The notes below the pieces were generated by a model, which saw only the letters and a list, made by a program, of their open reading frames with translations, was not told the DNA's origin and made no database searches. A DNA stretch of 64,000 nucleotides, from contig NZ_AP024872.1 in assembly GCF_024346875.1 (NCBI RefSeq), forward strand, positions 124,001 to 188,000, read 5' to 3'. The position numbers were made by a program, and so were the translations under genes. This document shows, piece by piece, positions 1 to 9,143 of this stretch. Each line of letters begins with the position of its first letter. The first letter of the stretch is position 1. The stretch is from Vibrio gallicus. GTDB lineage: Bacteria; Pseudomonadota; Gammaproteobacteria; Enterobacterales; Vibrionaceae.

Positions 1-18
1 ACGCAGAACCCTATTCTC

Positions 19-2247
19 ATGACCCAAAATACTCGTTCACAACGCCCCCAACAACCGCCACAGCCGGATGTCATCGACCTAGGCAAACTGCTTGGTCTGT
101 TACTTGATGGCAAATGGATCATCATCTTCACTACATTGGTGTTTGCAGCGTTAGGTGTTACCTATGCCTTGCTGGCAACCCCTATTTATAAGGCGGATGC
201 GTTAGTACAAGTAGAAGATAAGAACAGCGGCATGTCTTCAATGCTAAGTGACAGCATGAGTGATATGTTCTCGCAACAATCAAAATCTGCAACTGAAATC
301 GAGATAATAAAATCTCGCATGGTACTGGGTAAAACTGTCGATAAGTTCAACCTAACAACCATAGCTACCCCAGATTATCTGCCGCTAATAGGCAAGGGCT
401 TAGCCATGCGTTTAGGCACACAAGCACACATCAAGGTAGAACGCTTTGAAATCCCAGAATACGCTGAAGCTGGTGGTTACACTCTAATCCTAGATAACCT
501 GCAAACAGGTAGCTACACCCTAGTAGACCAAAATGGGAACCTAATCCTAAAAGGCACAGTAGGCCAACTAGCTTCGAGCTCTTCTACCCAGAACCCAGAA
601 GCCCAGAACCTAGCACCTAGTAGCCCATCCACCTTTACCCTTTTTGTCTCTCTATTAGACGGTAAAGCCGGCCAAACCTTTAGCTTAGCGAAACAACCAA
701 AGCTGCGCGCTATTGATTGGCTTAACGGCGGGCTTTCGGTTTCTGAGCGCGGTAAACAATCGGGCATTCTATCGTTTGGCTTTGAAGGGCCAGATACAGC
801 GCAAAACATTGCACTGCTAAATGACATCGCTACTAACTATTTCTTGCAAAACGTAGACCGCAACGCGGCAGAGGCGGGCAACAGCCTTAAATTTGTAAAA
901 GAAAAACTGCCAGAAATTAAAGCGCAACTTACCATCAATGAAGATGCGCTAAACAAATACCGCCAAGACAACGACTCGGTTGATTTAAGCCTAGAAGCGC
1001 AATCTACTTTAAAAGTAATGGTGGATTTAGATGCGCAACTTAACGAGCTGACATTTAAAGAAAGCGAGCTTTCACAACGCTTCACCAAACAGCACCCCGC
1101 TTATATCGCAGTATTAGAAAAGCGTAAAACCCTAGAGGGTGAGAAGCGCAGACTAGAAGGTAAGATCAAACAATTACCGAAAACCCAGCGTGAAATACTT
1201 CGTTTAACGCGTGATGTGCAGGTAAACCAAGAAATATACGTACAACTGCTTAATAAGTCGCAAGAGCTTGCGATTGCGAAGGCAAGTACTGTGGGTAATG
1301 TGCGCATTCTTGATAAAGCGGCCAGCAACGGCCTTGCTGTGAAACCGAAAAAACCACTTATCTGCGTATTAGCAACCCTACTTGGCGGCATGCTAAGTGT
1401 CGCGTTCGTGCTACTGCGCGCAGCATTTCATCGCGGCGTTGAAAGCCCTGATCAAATTGAAGAGATTGGCCTTTCAGTTTACGCCACTATCCCGAAATCA
1501 GATGAGCAAGAGCGCATCAACAAGCTACTGCTTAAACAGAAGAAGTCCAAGAAGAAACAAAAACTAGAAAACGTAGTTTTAGCCGTGGCCAACCCCGCTG
1601 ATCTCTCTATTGAAGCACTGCGCTCACTACGTACCAGCTTACACTTTGCGATGATGGAAGCAAAAAACAACGTCATCATGATAACCGGCCCCGCGCCAAG
1701 CATTGGTAAATCCTTTGTTTCAAGCAACTTTGCGGCGGTAATTGCCAGCGGTGGTCAGCGGGTACTCATTATAGATGCAGATTTGCGCAAGGGGAAAATG
1801 GGCAGTCAGGTTGAATTGCCGCACCACAATGGCCTTTCTGACGTGCTAGTGGGCAGCAAAACCAAGGAAGAGGTGATCCACAGCTCAATTGTGGAAAACC
1901 TAGACTTTATTGTCAAGGGTAAAACCCCACCAAACCCATCTGAGCTGCTAATGCACTCAAGATTTGTAGAGTTTATCGAGTGGGCAAGCGCTAACTACGA
2001 CATCGTACTTATTGATACCCCACCAGTACTAGCAGTAACAGACGCGGCCATTGTAGGCAGACATTGCGGCACAACTCTAATGGTTGCAAGATTCGCTCAA
2101 ACCTCAACCAAAGAGTTAGAAGTAGCAAGCGACCGCCTAGAACAAGCCGGCGTAGAAACCAAAGGCGTTATCCTAAACGCAGTAGAGAAAACCGCATCAA
2201 GCTCATATGGCTACGGTTACTACAACTACGCGTATAAGAGTGAGTAA
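19..2247 (+). CDS. wzc: Wzc-type polysaccharide co-polymerase / tyrosine autokinase
   Basis: Inner-membrane protein that controls chain length and export of capsule or exopolysaccharide through autophosphorylation on C-terminal tyrosines. Seen: an N-terminal Wzz-like domain with a membrane segment near residues 32-53, a long coiled-coil periplasmic part, a second membrane segment near 445-467, then a BY-kinase domain with Walker A (GPAPSIGKS, about 557-565), Walker A' (VLIIDADLRKG, about 581-591) and Walker B (IVLIDTPP, about 662-669). It ends in a tyrosine cluster, YGYGYYNYAY. The length of 742 residues is normal for Wzc. The reading frame stays open to the left edge of the window and no clear ribosome site precedes this ATG, so translation could begin upstream. 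The partners wza and wzb would be expected just outside the window. Confidence 0.93.
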   Translation: MTQNTRSQRPQQPPQPDVIDLGKLLGLLLDGKWIIIFTTLVFAALGVTYALLATPIYKADALVQVEDKNSGMSSMLSDSMSDMFSQQSKSATEIEIIKSRMVLGKTVDKFNLTTIATPDYLPLIGKGLAMRLGTQAHIKVERFEIPEYAEAGGYTLILDNLQTGSYTLVDQNGNLILKGTVGQLASSSSTQNPEAQNLAPSSPSTFTLFVSLLDGKAGQTFSLAKQPKLRAIDWLNGGLSVSERGKQSGILSFGFEGPDTAQNIALLNDIATNYFLQNVDRNAAEAGNSLKFVKEKLPEIKAQLTINEDALNKYRQDNDSVDLSLEAQSTLKVMVDLDAQLNELTFKESELSQRFTKQHPAYIAVLEKRKTLEGEKRRLEGKIKQLPKTQREILRLTRDVQVNQEIYVQLLNKSQELAIAKASTVGNVRILDKAASNGLAVKPKKPLICVLATLLGGMLSVAFVLLRAAFHRGVESPDQIEEIGLSVYATIPKSDEQERINKLLLKQKKSKKKQKLENVVLAVANPADLSIEALRSLRTSLHFAMMEAKNNVIMITGPAPSIGKSFVSSNFAAVIASGGQRVLIIDADLRKGKMGSQVELPHHNGLSDVLVGSKTKEEVIHSSIVENLDFIVKGKTPPNPSELLMHSRFVEFIEWASANYDIVLIDTPPVLAVTDAAIVGRHCGTTLMVARFAQTSTKELEVASDRLEQAGVETKGVILNAVEKTASSSYGYGYYNYAYKSE

Positions 2248-2318
2248 CCCAACAGCTTAGGGGAGGATGATGAATTATTGTTCGTCATCCACGCACCCCG
2301 GCTGATTCTCACTCTTCT

Positions 2319-2562
2319 AGTCATTAGTGTGTTGCTATGCATTAGTGCATCGTTTTAATTAATGCGCTCCTATTAATAAATGCGCTTCTAGTAATTGGTA
2401 CACTCCCATTAATAAATACGATTCTACTAATTAGGACACTTCTATTAATAAGTACAATTCTATTAATAACTGTGTCCCTATTTATTAGTGTGCTCCTATT
2501 CATTGGTGCACTCCTATTCATTAGTGCACCGCTACTCATTGGTGCACCGTTACTCATTCCCG
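2319..2562. repeat. degenerate 18-bp tandem repeat, about 13 units
   Basis: Between wzc and its broken copy lies a run of imperfect 18-bp units of the general form attNattagtgcactcct. About 13 can be counted, some with AATA in place of CATT. The period is six codons, so the minus strand stays open and would encode a six-residue pattern (INRSxL/MNRSAP). I do not regard that as a gene. Function unknown; slipped-strand expansion is the simplest origin. Confidence 0.75.
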
Positions 2563-2574
2563 CTCCCCTACGTC

Positions 2575-2594
2575 ATTCCCGCGTAGGCGGGAAT
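2575..2594. repeat. dispersed palindrome (attcccgc-gtag-gcgggaat type)
   Basis: A GC-rich hairpin with arms ATTCCCGC and GCGGGAAT around the loop GTAG. A longer-looped version lies at 4039-4063. The same architecture, with CCCCGC and GCGGGG arms, is the first palindrome of every unit in the two large tandem arrays of this window. It is a REP-like intergenic repeat; role unknown. Confidence 0.7.
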
Positions 2595-2746
2595 CTGAGC
2601 TGGATACACACTCAATGATGTTCATACATAGTGGAGCTAATAACCGCACCTTGGCGTCATCCCAGAATTTGCAAAGCAAATATCTAGGTTCTGTAGCATA
2701 GAAAGGCGTTGTTGATAGGGACCTATTGGGGCAGTTTTAAGAAAGA

Positions 2747-3895
2747 GAAGCACAGTCAACGCTTAAGGTAATAGTAGAGCTTGAAGCACAAAAACGCTGA
2801 CTTGAAGGTCAAATTCGCAAACTTCCAAAGACACAGCGCGAAGTGCTTCGCTTAACGCGCGACGTGCAAGTAAACCAGGAGATCTACGTTCAGCTCCTCA
2901 ACAAATCTCAAGAGCTCGCGATTGTGAAAGCAAGCACAGTAGGCAACGTACGTATTCTTGATAAAGCGGATTCAAACGGCTTAGCAGTTAAACCTAAGAA
3001 ACCGCTGATTGCTGTTTTAGCTACCCTGCTTGGCGGAATGTTGAGCGTGGCTTTTGTTCTGTTACGTGCAGCGTTCCATCGCGGTGTTGAAAGCCCTGAT
3101 CAGATCGAAGAAATTGGCTTGTCTGTTTATGCAACCATTCCTAAGTCTGAACAACAAGAAAAGCTAAATAAACTGATACAGAAGATGAAGAAAGCTGGGA
3201 AGACGAAACCTCCTGAAGAGATTTTGCTTACAGAGGTAAACCCAGCAGACTTAGCTGTCGAAGCTTTGCGTTCTCTTCGTACCAGCCTGCACTTTGCAAT
3301 GATGGAAGCGAAGAACAACGTCATCATGATTACTGGTCCTTCACCTAGCATTGGTAAGTCATTTGTTTCAACGAATTTCGCTTCGGTTATTGCAAGTAGT
3401 GGACAAAAGGTATTAATCATTGATGCCGATATGCGTAAGGGCCACATTGGACATGGTTCAAAACTCGCCCATAGCTTTGGTCTTTCTGACGTTTTAGCGA
3501 ATAGCAAAAAAGTTGAGGAAGTACTGCACACTTCTGTTGTGGGTAATCTCGATTTCATGTCAAAAGGAAAGACACCACCTAATCCATCAGAGCTATTGAT
3601 GCACGCAAGGTTTACTGAACTAGTACAATGGGCAAGCGAAAACTACGACATTGTATTAATCGATACTCCACCGGTATTAGCGGTAACAGACGCAGCAATC
3701 GTAGGTCGCCATAGTGGCACAACATTGATGGTTTCAAGATTTGGCGTCACCTCAACGAAAGAACTTGAAGTAGCAAGCGACCGCCTAGAGCAGGCGGGAG
3801 TAGAAACGAAGGGCGTTATCCTAAACGCAGTAGAAAAGACAGCATCTAGCTACTACACCTACGGTTACTACAACTACGCGTATAAGAGCGAGTAA
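2747..3895 (+). pseudogene. partial second copy of wzc (C-terminal kinase half)
   Basis: Residues after the in-frame TGA at 2798-2800 match the last 350 residues of the upstream Wzc very closely, including Walker A (GPSPSIGKS), Walker A' (VLIIDADMRKG), Walker B and the tyrosine tail. The 17 codons before the stop match an earlier part of Wzc (EAQSTLKV). About 35 residues of the parent are missing at the join (LEAQ to KRxLEG), and the periplasmic domain and first membrane segment are gone. A GTG at 2843 could restart translation and give a 350-residue protein with one membrane segment plus kinase. It lacks an obvious ribosome site. A relic that could still donate sequence to wzc by gene conversion is the best reading. 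Confidence 0.8.
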
Positions 3896-4534
3896 CAACG
3901 AAAGTTCAAACAGTGCGAGAAACGTTTCTCTCACTAGTTTGTTACTTCGCTCCCTTTAGAACATACGCTAGCCATGCTAAATGATTCGTCATTGCCGTAT
4001 GCTAAACCATCCGTTATTCCTGTAGGCTACAATTCGTCATTCCCGCATGCTTTTAGCGGGAATCTTAGCCCCAAAACGCGACTCGCTATCAACCGTCATG
4101 CTGGACATGATCCAGCTTCTTAGGTGCTACATAATGAATAACCTACGGAACGTCCGAAAGGGCTATTTTTAGGGAGCAATTGGTGCAGTTTTCTGAAAAC
4201 AAGTAAAACCTAGGTTTTACAAAATATGAACCGCCATCGACCGTCTCAAAATGAAGTAAATGTATTTTTACAAGTAAGGTTTGTTGATGCATGGATACTG
4301 ATTAATTTTAATATCTCACGTAGAACTACTATGTCTATCTTCAGACCGCATTAACTTTGCTTTTCTATCACACTCTTCTATGTGTAATAAAAAGGTTTTT
4401 ATATGTTTAATAATCGCTTTGAACATGCAGTGCCTCATTTGTAAATATTACATTATTAATTCTAAAGTTATATTGTGACACGCCTGTGCAGTTTTAATTA
4501 CAGTTTGATGTTGCTCAATCGAGTATAGCTCAGG
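3896..4534. other. AT-rich intergenic stretch without a recognisable gene
   Basis: No convincing reading frame. It contains a palindrome at 4039-4063 (attcccgc / gcgggaat arms) and a short imperfect dyad near 4098-4122 (tcatgctggacatgatcc). The rest is decayed AT-rich sequence leading into an insertion-sequence relic. The 5401-5712 stretch, just before the flippase gene, is likewise empty apart from probable promoter sequence. Confidence 0.5.
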
Positions 4535-5400
4535 GTGATAGCATGAATATCCACTTTTTAAAGGATCTTGAGTGGCATAATCTAGGTCTATTAGATTGAG
4601 GCTGGATTGCCTAAAATATTATTGGGACTTTGAAAACGATATTCTTTTATTTCATATCAAATGCAGAAGTGATAGGCATGATTAGTCCCAAGGAAACGCA
4701 GGAAGATTTTATTGATTGAGTGAAGGATTTCCAGTACCTTACAGAAGGTGAAGTCATCGCTATTGATGGCAAAACAATTCGTGCTTCTTGTAACAAGTTA
4801 AAATAGTGTTCGGCGACTTATATATAGTTAACGACTTTGTAATTGTAAACGGATTTTGTTTAGCAAAATCAAAAATGAACTAAAAGACTAACGAGGTAAC
4901 CGAGATATCTAGATTATTGTAACTAAGAGATATTTTAGGTTGCTCGACTAGGATTGATGTAAAGAGTTTCCAGAGAAAAATAGCTGAAATAAACTTTTGA
5001 TAAGAATGCAGATTACTTCTTAGTCATAAAAAATAATCAAGGATGCCATAGCCAGTGTTTGATCATTATTATCGACCTAACATGCAGAGCATGTTCTGAT
5101 GGACAGCGTTATTTTACAAAAAATCCTATGGTCGCTTAGATACAAAATGTGCCTTAGTTAATCGAGATATATCATTATTATGTAAACTGGTTTACTAAAG
5201 GGAAGAGATAAAATCGATTGAGATTATGGTCACTATTCGACAGGAATTAGAGTTAGCTCAAAATTGTGAATTTCCAGCTCTATGCTAAGAATTAACTACA
5301 TGAATCAAAATGAGAGCACTGCATTTAATGAAGATGTTTACCATATATGTGAAACCGACCGTACAGAGGTATTTTCAAGGGACTGCCGTGCCAATTAGTA
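4535..5400 (+). pseudogene. ISAs1-family (H-repeat type) transposase relic 1
   Basis: Fragments in shifting frames match the DDE transposase of ISAs1/H-repeat elements. At about 4680-4800 they read SPKETQEDFID, then a stop in place of Trp, then EVIAIDGKTIRAS, where the family has EVIAIDGKTLR. At about 4995-5040 they read KNADYFLVIKNNQG (family: GADYLLAVKGNQ), and near 5330-5380 FNEDVY..ETDRTEV. Many stops and frameshifts make it non-functional. H-repeat elements are well known beside O-antigen and capsule loci. Ends are uncertain because no terminal repeats could be fixed. Confidence 0.65.
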
Positions 5401-5712
5401 TATTTTAGTAGATGGCTTAGCAGTTTGATATTAGAGAGATTTCAATTCGAAAATACGGAAGTATGATTAATGTTATTCAAGTTTTCAAAGTCAATATTTT
5501 AAGCTTAATTTTTAACAACTAGTCTATCTAGCAACAATTGTGTTGTGAGATGGTTTTATTTTATAAGACTCTTAATAGCCGTATACGAATCCAACTTTCA
5601 CTTAGATATAATGGGTTTAATTAGTTTCAAGTGTCATTTGAAAATCTTGTTAATAAAGTTATTAGTATTAGTCTGGAAGAACAATAAATTTTATCGAGAA
5701 ATGTAAGGTAAT

Positions 5713-6996
5713 ATGACTAAAAGCAAAATGGCTAATATTGCAATTTTATCAATTGTAGGTAGAGCAATAAAAATCCTAGCGGCACCAATAACACTATTGA
5801 TCATATCTAAGAAACTAACATCAGCAGAACTTGCTTTCTATTATACTTTTTTTAGTATAGTTTCTATGCAACAGTTGGCCGAACTTGGGTTAGGCCAAGT
5901 TATGAGGCAAAGTATAAGCCATTCTTACAATAAAGAAAAAAGTGCTTTGACTATTAGTTCTGCAATTAAAATTGCAGGATATTTTAAATTGACTGTAGTG
6001 TGGTTTGCTTTTGTCAGCTTTTTTATTCTTATGGTTGTTGGAATAGTGGGCTATCATTATCTTAATATTGCGGATAGTAACGTGTCATGGCAAGGACCGT
6101 GGTGGGCTCTTGTCATCAGTACAGCATTGACAACAATGTGTTCTCCTATATCTATCCTACTTGAAGGATGCCAAAAGCAGAATGCTACTTTTCGAGCAAA
6201 TATAGTTGTTGGAACCATATACTCAGTTACATTGTGGATTGGATTACTGTGTGGCATTAACCTCTATAGTATAGCTATAGCTATACTTATATCAACTATA
6301 ACTATGCTGTTGATATTAGTAAAGCCTACATTGGATACAATATCAATGTTTAGTCAACAGTGGAAAGCTACAAAAATAAAGAACATATTCATAGATATAT
6401 ATCCATACTTAGGCCGTGTATCAGTTGTTTGGGGTTGCAGTTATTTTTATTGGAACGCTTTTGGTTTAGTATCAATACCATTATTTGGTGCCGATACTGC
6501 GGGAAAAATACTGTTAGCAGTTGCTCTAGCTAAAGCCGGTTTTGATGTTGCTAAAGCGATTGTACAGGGTCAAACGACTTTGTATGGACACATGATTTCT
6601 CAGAATAAGGCTAATCAAGCAAAACAACAGTTTAAGAAATATTTTCTATTTTCTCTACTGCTACTTGTGATTGGCTATACAATATTTTTTGTTGCCTGGT
6701 TTTTATTTTCTGACTTTTATCTATTTGATATGATTCCTGATAAAGGTATAGTCATACAAATATTCATATACTTTTTAATACTATTGTTACAAACAAACTC
6801 AAATAACTTCGTTCGTTGTTATAAAATAGAGCCTTTTGTCAAGCAATATATTATTTTGGCATTATGTGTCATCCCAATATTTTATATCTCAGGGTTATAT
6901 ATTTATGAATATTCTTTCATACCTTGCTCCTTATTACTATTAACAATCACAACTTACAATTTTAAAACCATTTACAAAAAATACATTGGTAAATAA
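5713..6996 (+). CDS. wzx: Wzx-type polysaccharide flippase (MOP/PST family)
   Basis: A 427-residue, strongly hydrophobic protein with roughly 12 predicted membrane helices and few polar loops, the size and pattern of the polysaccharide-transporter branch of the MOP family that flips lipid-linked repeat units across the inner membrane. The assignment rests on topology, size and position beside a Wzy, glycosyltransferases and Wzc; individual Wzx proteins share little sequence. It is much more AT-rich than wzc or galU, which suggests transfer of the cassette. The pyruvyl transferase gene follows with no gap. Confidence 0.8.
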   Translation: MTKSKMANIAILSIVGRAIKILAAPITLLIISKKLTSAELAFYYTFFSIVSMQQLAELGLGQVMRQSISHSYNKEKSALTISSAIKIAGYFKLTVVWFAFVSFFILMVVGIVGYHYLNIADSNVSWQGPWWALVISTALTTMCSPISILLEGCQKQNATFRANIVVGTIYSVTLWIGLLCGINLYSIAIAILISTITMLLILVKPTLDTISMFSQQWKATKIKNIFIDIYPYLGRVSVVWGCSYFYWNAFGLVSIPLFGADTAGKILLAVALAKAGFDVAKAIVQGQTTLYGHMISQNKANQAKQQFKKYFLFSLLLLVIGYTIFFVAWFLFSDFYLFDMIPDKGIVIQIFIYFLILLLQTNSNNFVRCYKIEPFVKQYIILALCVIPIFYISGLYIYEYSFIPCSLLLLTITTYNFKTIYKKYIGK

Positions 6997-8025
6997 ATGA
7001 AAATTAACAAAGCTTTTAAATATTTTAATCGACGCCTTGGACTGAATAAATTTTTCCCAGACAATAATGAAAACAACCTAGTGGCAATTTTTGATACTAG
7101 CATAGGATCATTAAATGTTGGTGACGAAATAATAAACAAATCAGCCACTGTTTTTTTGGAAGACATATTTCATGATAAGCAAATTACGAGACTAGCAACG
7201 CATACAGGCATGGGCTCTATCGGGTTATATATAGCAAATACAGCTAAACACAGAGTGGTTTGTGGTTCAAATTTAATTAGTGGCGGTATGTTTAGATCGG
7301 GACAATGGAACTTATCTTTACTTGATGTGCTAAGAATTAAGCAACATATTTTATTGGGTGTTGGATGGCAGACATATGATAGTGAATATAGTTGGACAAC
7401 CAAATTAGCCTATAAAATGCTATTATCAAAAGATGGCTATCACTCTGTCAGAGACGAATTCACTAAAAAGAAACTTGAAGAAATTGGATTTCGAAATGTA
7501 ATTAATACTGGTTGTCCTACAATATGGAAACTTACGAAGGAACATTGTAGCCTAATCCCTACAGAGAAGGCAAAGAATGTGGTCACTACATTGACTGCAA
7601 GAAGACAAGATCCTAGATTGGATAAATGTATGCTGGATACTCTAGTTGACTCTTATGAACATGTATATCTTTGGTTACAGGGTTTAGGTGATAACGACTA
7701 TTTTGAGTCATTAGGTGACTATGACAATATAACACTTATACCACCACACCTTTCTGCGTATGATAAAGTTCTGAAAGAAAATGAAAGTTTGGATTTTGTT
7801 GGCACTAGACTGCATGCCGGTATACGAGCATTGCAATACAAACGACGCACACTAGTTGTGGCTGTTGATAATAGGGCAACAGAAAAATCTAAAGACTTTA
7901 ATCTAGAAATCATACAACGCAGTGATTTAGACACTAACTTATATGAACATATTAATTCAAAATTTGAAACTAAGATAAAACTAGATCAAGATTCGATTTA
8001 TAAATGGATGTCACAATTCAAATAA
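6997..8025 (+). CDS. polysaccharide pyruvyl transferase family protein
   Basis: 342 residues. The N-terminal region reads FDTSIGSLNVGDEIINKS, a glycine-asparagine loop typical of the CsaB/WcaK pyruvyl transferase fold. The middle has SVRDEFTKKKLEEIG (family: SVRDE.S...L...G) and the C-terminal half has DFVGTRLHAGIRAL, matching the GtRlHA motif. Members add ketal pyruvate to sugars from phosphoenolpyruvate, giving a negative charge. The ATG follows the flippase stop directly, so the two are co-transcribed. Family assignment is firm; the sugar acceptor is unknown, and some members transfer sugars rather than pyruvate. Confidence 0.8.
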   Translation: MKINKAFKYFNRRLGLNKFFPDNNENNLVAIFDTSIGSLNVGDEIINKSATVFLEDIFHDKQITRLATHTGMGSIGLYIANTAKHRVVCGSNLISGGMFRSGQWNLSLLDVLRIKQHILLGVGWQTYDSEYSWTTKLAYKMLLSKDGYHSVRDEFTKKKLEEIGFRNVINTGCPTIWKLTKEHCSLIPTEKAKNVVTTLTARRQDPRLDKCMLDTLVDSYEHVYLWLQGLGDNDYFESLGDYDNITLIPPHLSAYDKVLKENESLDFVGTRLHAGIRALQYKRRTLVVAVDNRATEKSKDFNLEIIQRSDLDTNLYEHINSKFETKIKLDQDSIYKWMSQFK

Positions 8026-8076
8026 GTCCTTATACAATATTAAATTGATAAATGTAGGTTTTTTGAGATTTAAACT

Positions 8077-9078
8077 ATGAAAGATATAGAAGTAGATTTT
8101 GTTGTACCATGGGTTGATGGTGCTGACCACAAATGGCAAGAACAATTTAGAGCCTATCGTAATGATGATACTGCATGCGATGCTACATTAAAACGGTATC
8201 GAGATTGGGATCTCATGAGGTATTGGTTTAGGTGTATTGAAAAAAATGCGCCTTGGGTCAGGAATATTTATTTTGTTACATGGGGTCACATCCCTGGTTG
8301 GCTTAATCTTGATAATCCTAAACTTGTTATTGTTAAGCATGAAGATTATATACCTGAAGACTGTTTGCCGGTTTTTAATGCCAACCCAATCGAGGTTAAT
8401 ATACATAGAATACCAGGATTATCTGAACATTTCGTTTATTTTAATGATGATATGTTCCTTATTAATAAAACTACAAAAGAAGATTTTTTTGTAGATGGAC
8501 TACCCTGTGACAGTGCTATTGAGTACCCTAATATCCAAGAAGCTGAAGTCATTGCTTGTATGCATGCAAATAACTACTGCACGATAAATAGAAATTTTGA
8601 TAAACGGAAAGTAATTGGAGGTAACCTACTAAAGTGGTTTAATCCTGCTTATGGTTTGCTAAATATTTCAACTTTATCCCTTAGTATATTTAAAAGGTTT
8701 ACAGGAGTTTATAGTAACCATTTACCACAACCGTTTCTTAAAGCAACGTATCATCAGGTTTGGGAAAGTGAGTATGATATATTAAATTTAACATCAAAAA
8801 GTAAGTTTAGGTCAAGAACTGATGTTAGCCAGCACTTGTTTAAGTCTTGGCAACTATGCTCCGGAAATTTTAGGCCAATTAATATTACCAAATTTGGTAA
8901 GTTATTTACCGTTTGTGAGGATAATTACGATGAAGCTGCGGACTACATCACTACATCGGGTAAAAAAATGGTGTGTATAAACGATGAGTTCAATGATGAA
9001 GCTGAACTGGAAATCGCAAAACGTAGAATTATTAATGCGTTCGATTCGGTTACTGAGAAATCTAGTTACGAATTATAA
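8077..9078 (+). CDS. Stealth-family sugar-phosphate transferase
   Basis: 333 residues. The start IEVDFVVPWVDGAD is the Stealth conserved region 1 (V.t WVDG.D). RYRDWDLMRYWFRCIEKNAP and IYFVTWGHIPGWL match the conserved region 2 pattern, followed by HSEHFIYFNDD-like LSEHFVYFNDDMFL. The C-terminal CR3/CR4 are looser. Stealth enzymes transfer hexose-1-phosphate and build phosphodiester-linked capsules. In this cassette it suggests that the polymer repeat contains a phosphodiester bridge. AT-rich; 51 bp after the pyruvyl transferase gene. Confidence 0.85.
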   Translation: MKDIEVDFVVPWVDGADHKWQEQFRAYRNDDTACDATLKRYRDWDLMRYWFRCIEKNAPWVRNIYFVTWGHIPGWLNLDNPKLVIVKHEDYIPEDCLPVFNANPIEVNIHRIPGLSEHFVYFNDDMFLINKTTKEDFFVDGLPCDSAIEYPNIQEAEVIACMHANNYCTINRNFDKRKVIGGNLLKWFNPAYGLLNISTLSLSIFKRFTGVYSNHLPQPFLKATYHQVWESEYDILNLTSKSKFRSRTDVSQHLFKSWQLCSGNFRPINITKFGKLFTVCEDNYDEAADYITTSGKKMVCINDEFNDEAELEIAKRRIINAFDSVTEKSSYEL

Positions 9079-9143
9079 TACGACTTTTAAAATTAGCAAA
9101 ATAAGTACATACTTCATGCATTAACTATTATCTTTATTTTCTG

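Noticed and set aside
2342..2557. Minus-strand gene of 71 codons
   Set aside because: Its frame is open only because the 18-bp tandem repeat has a period divisible by three; the peptide is a low-complexity six-residue pattern.
8237..8494. Overlapping plus-strand gene in the Stealth gene
   Set aside because: An AT-rich alternative frame without a ribosome site; the Stealth motifs are continuous in the main frame.
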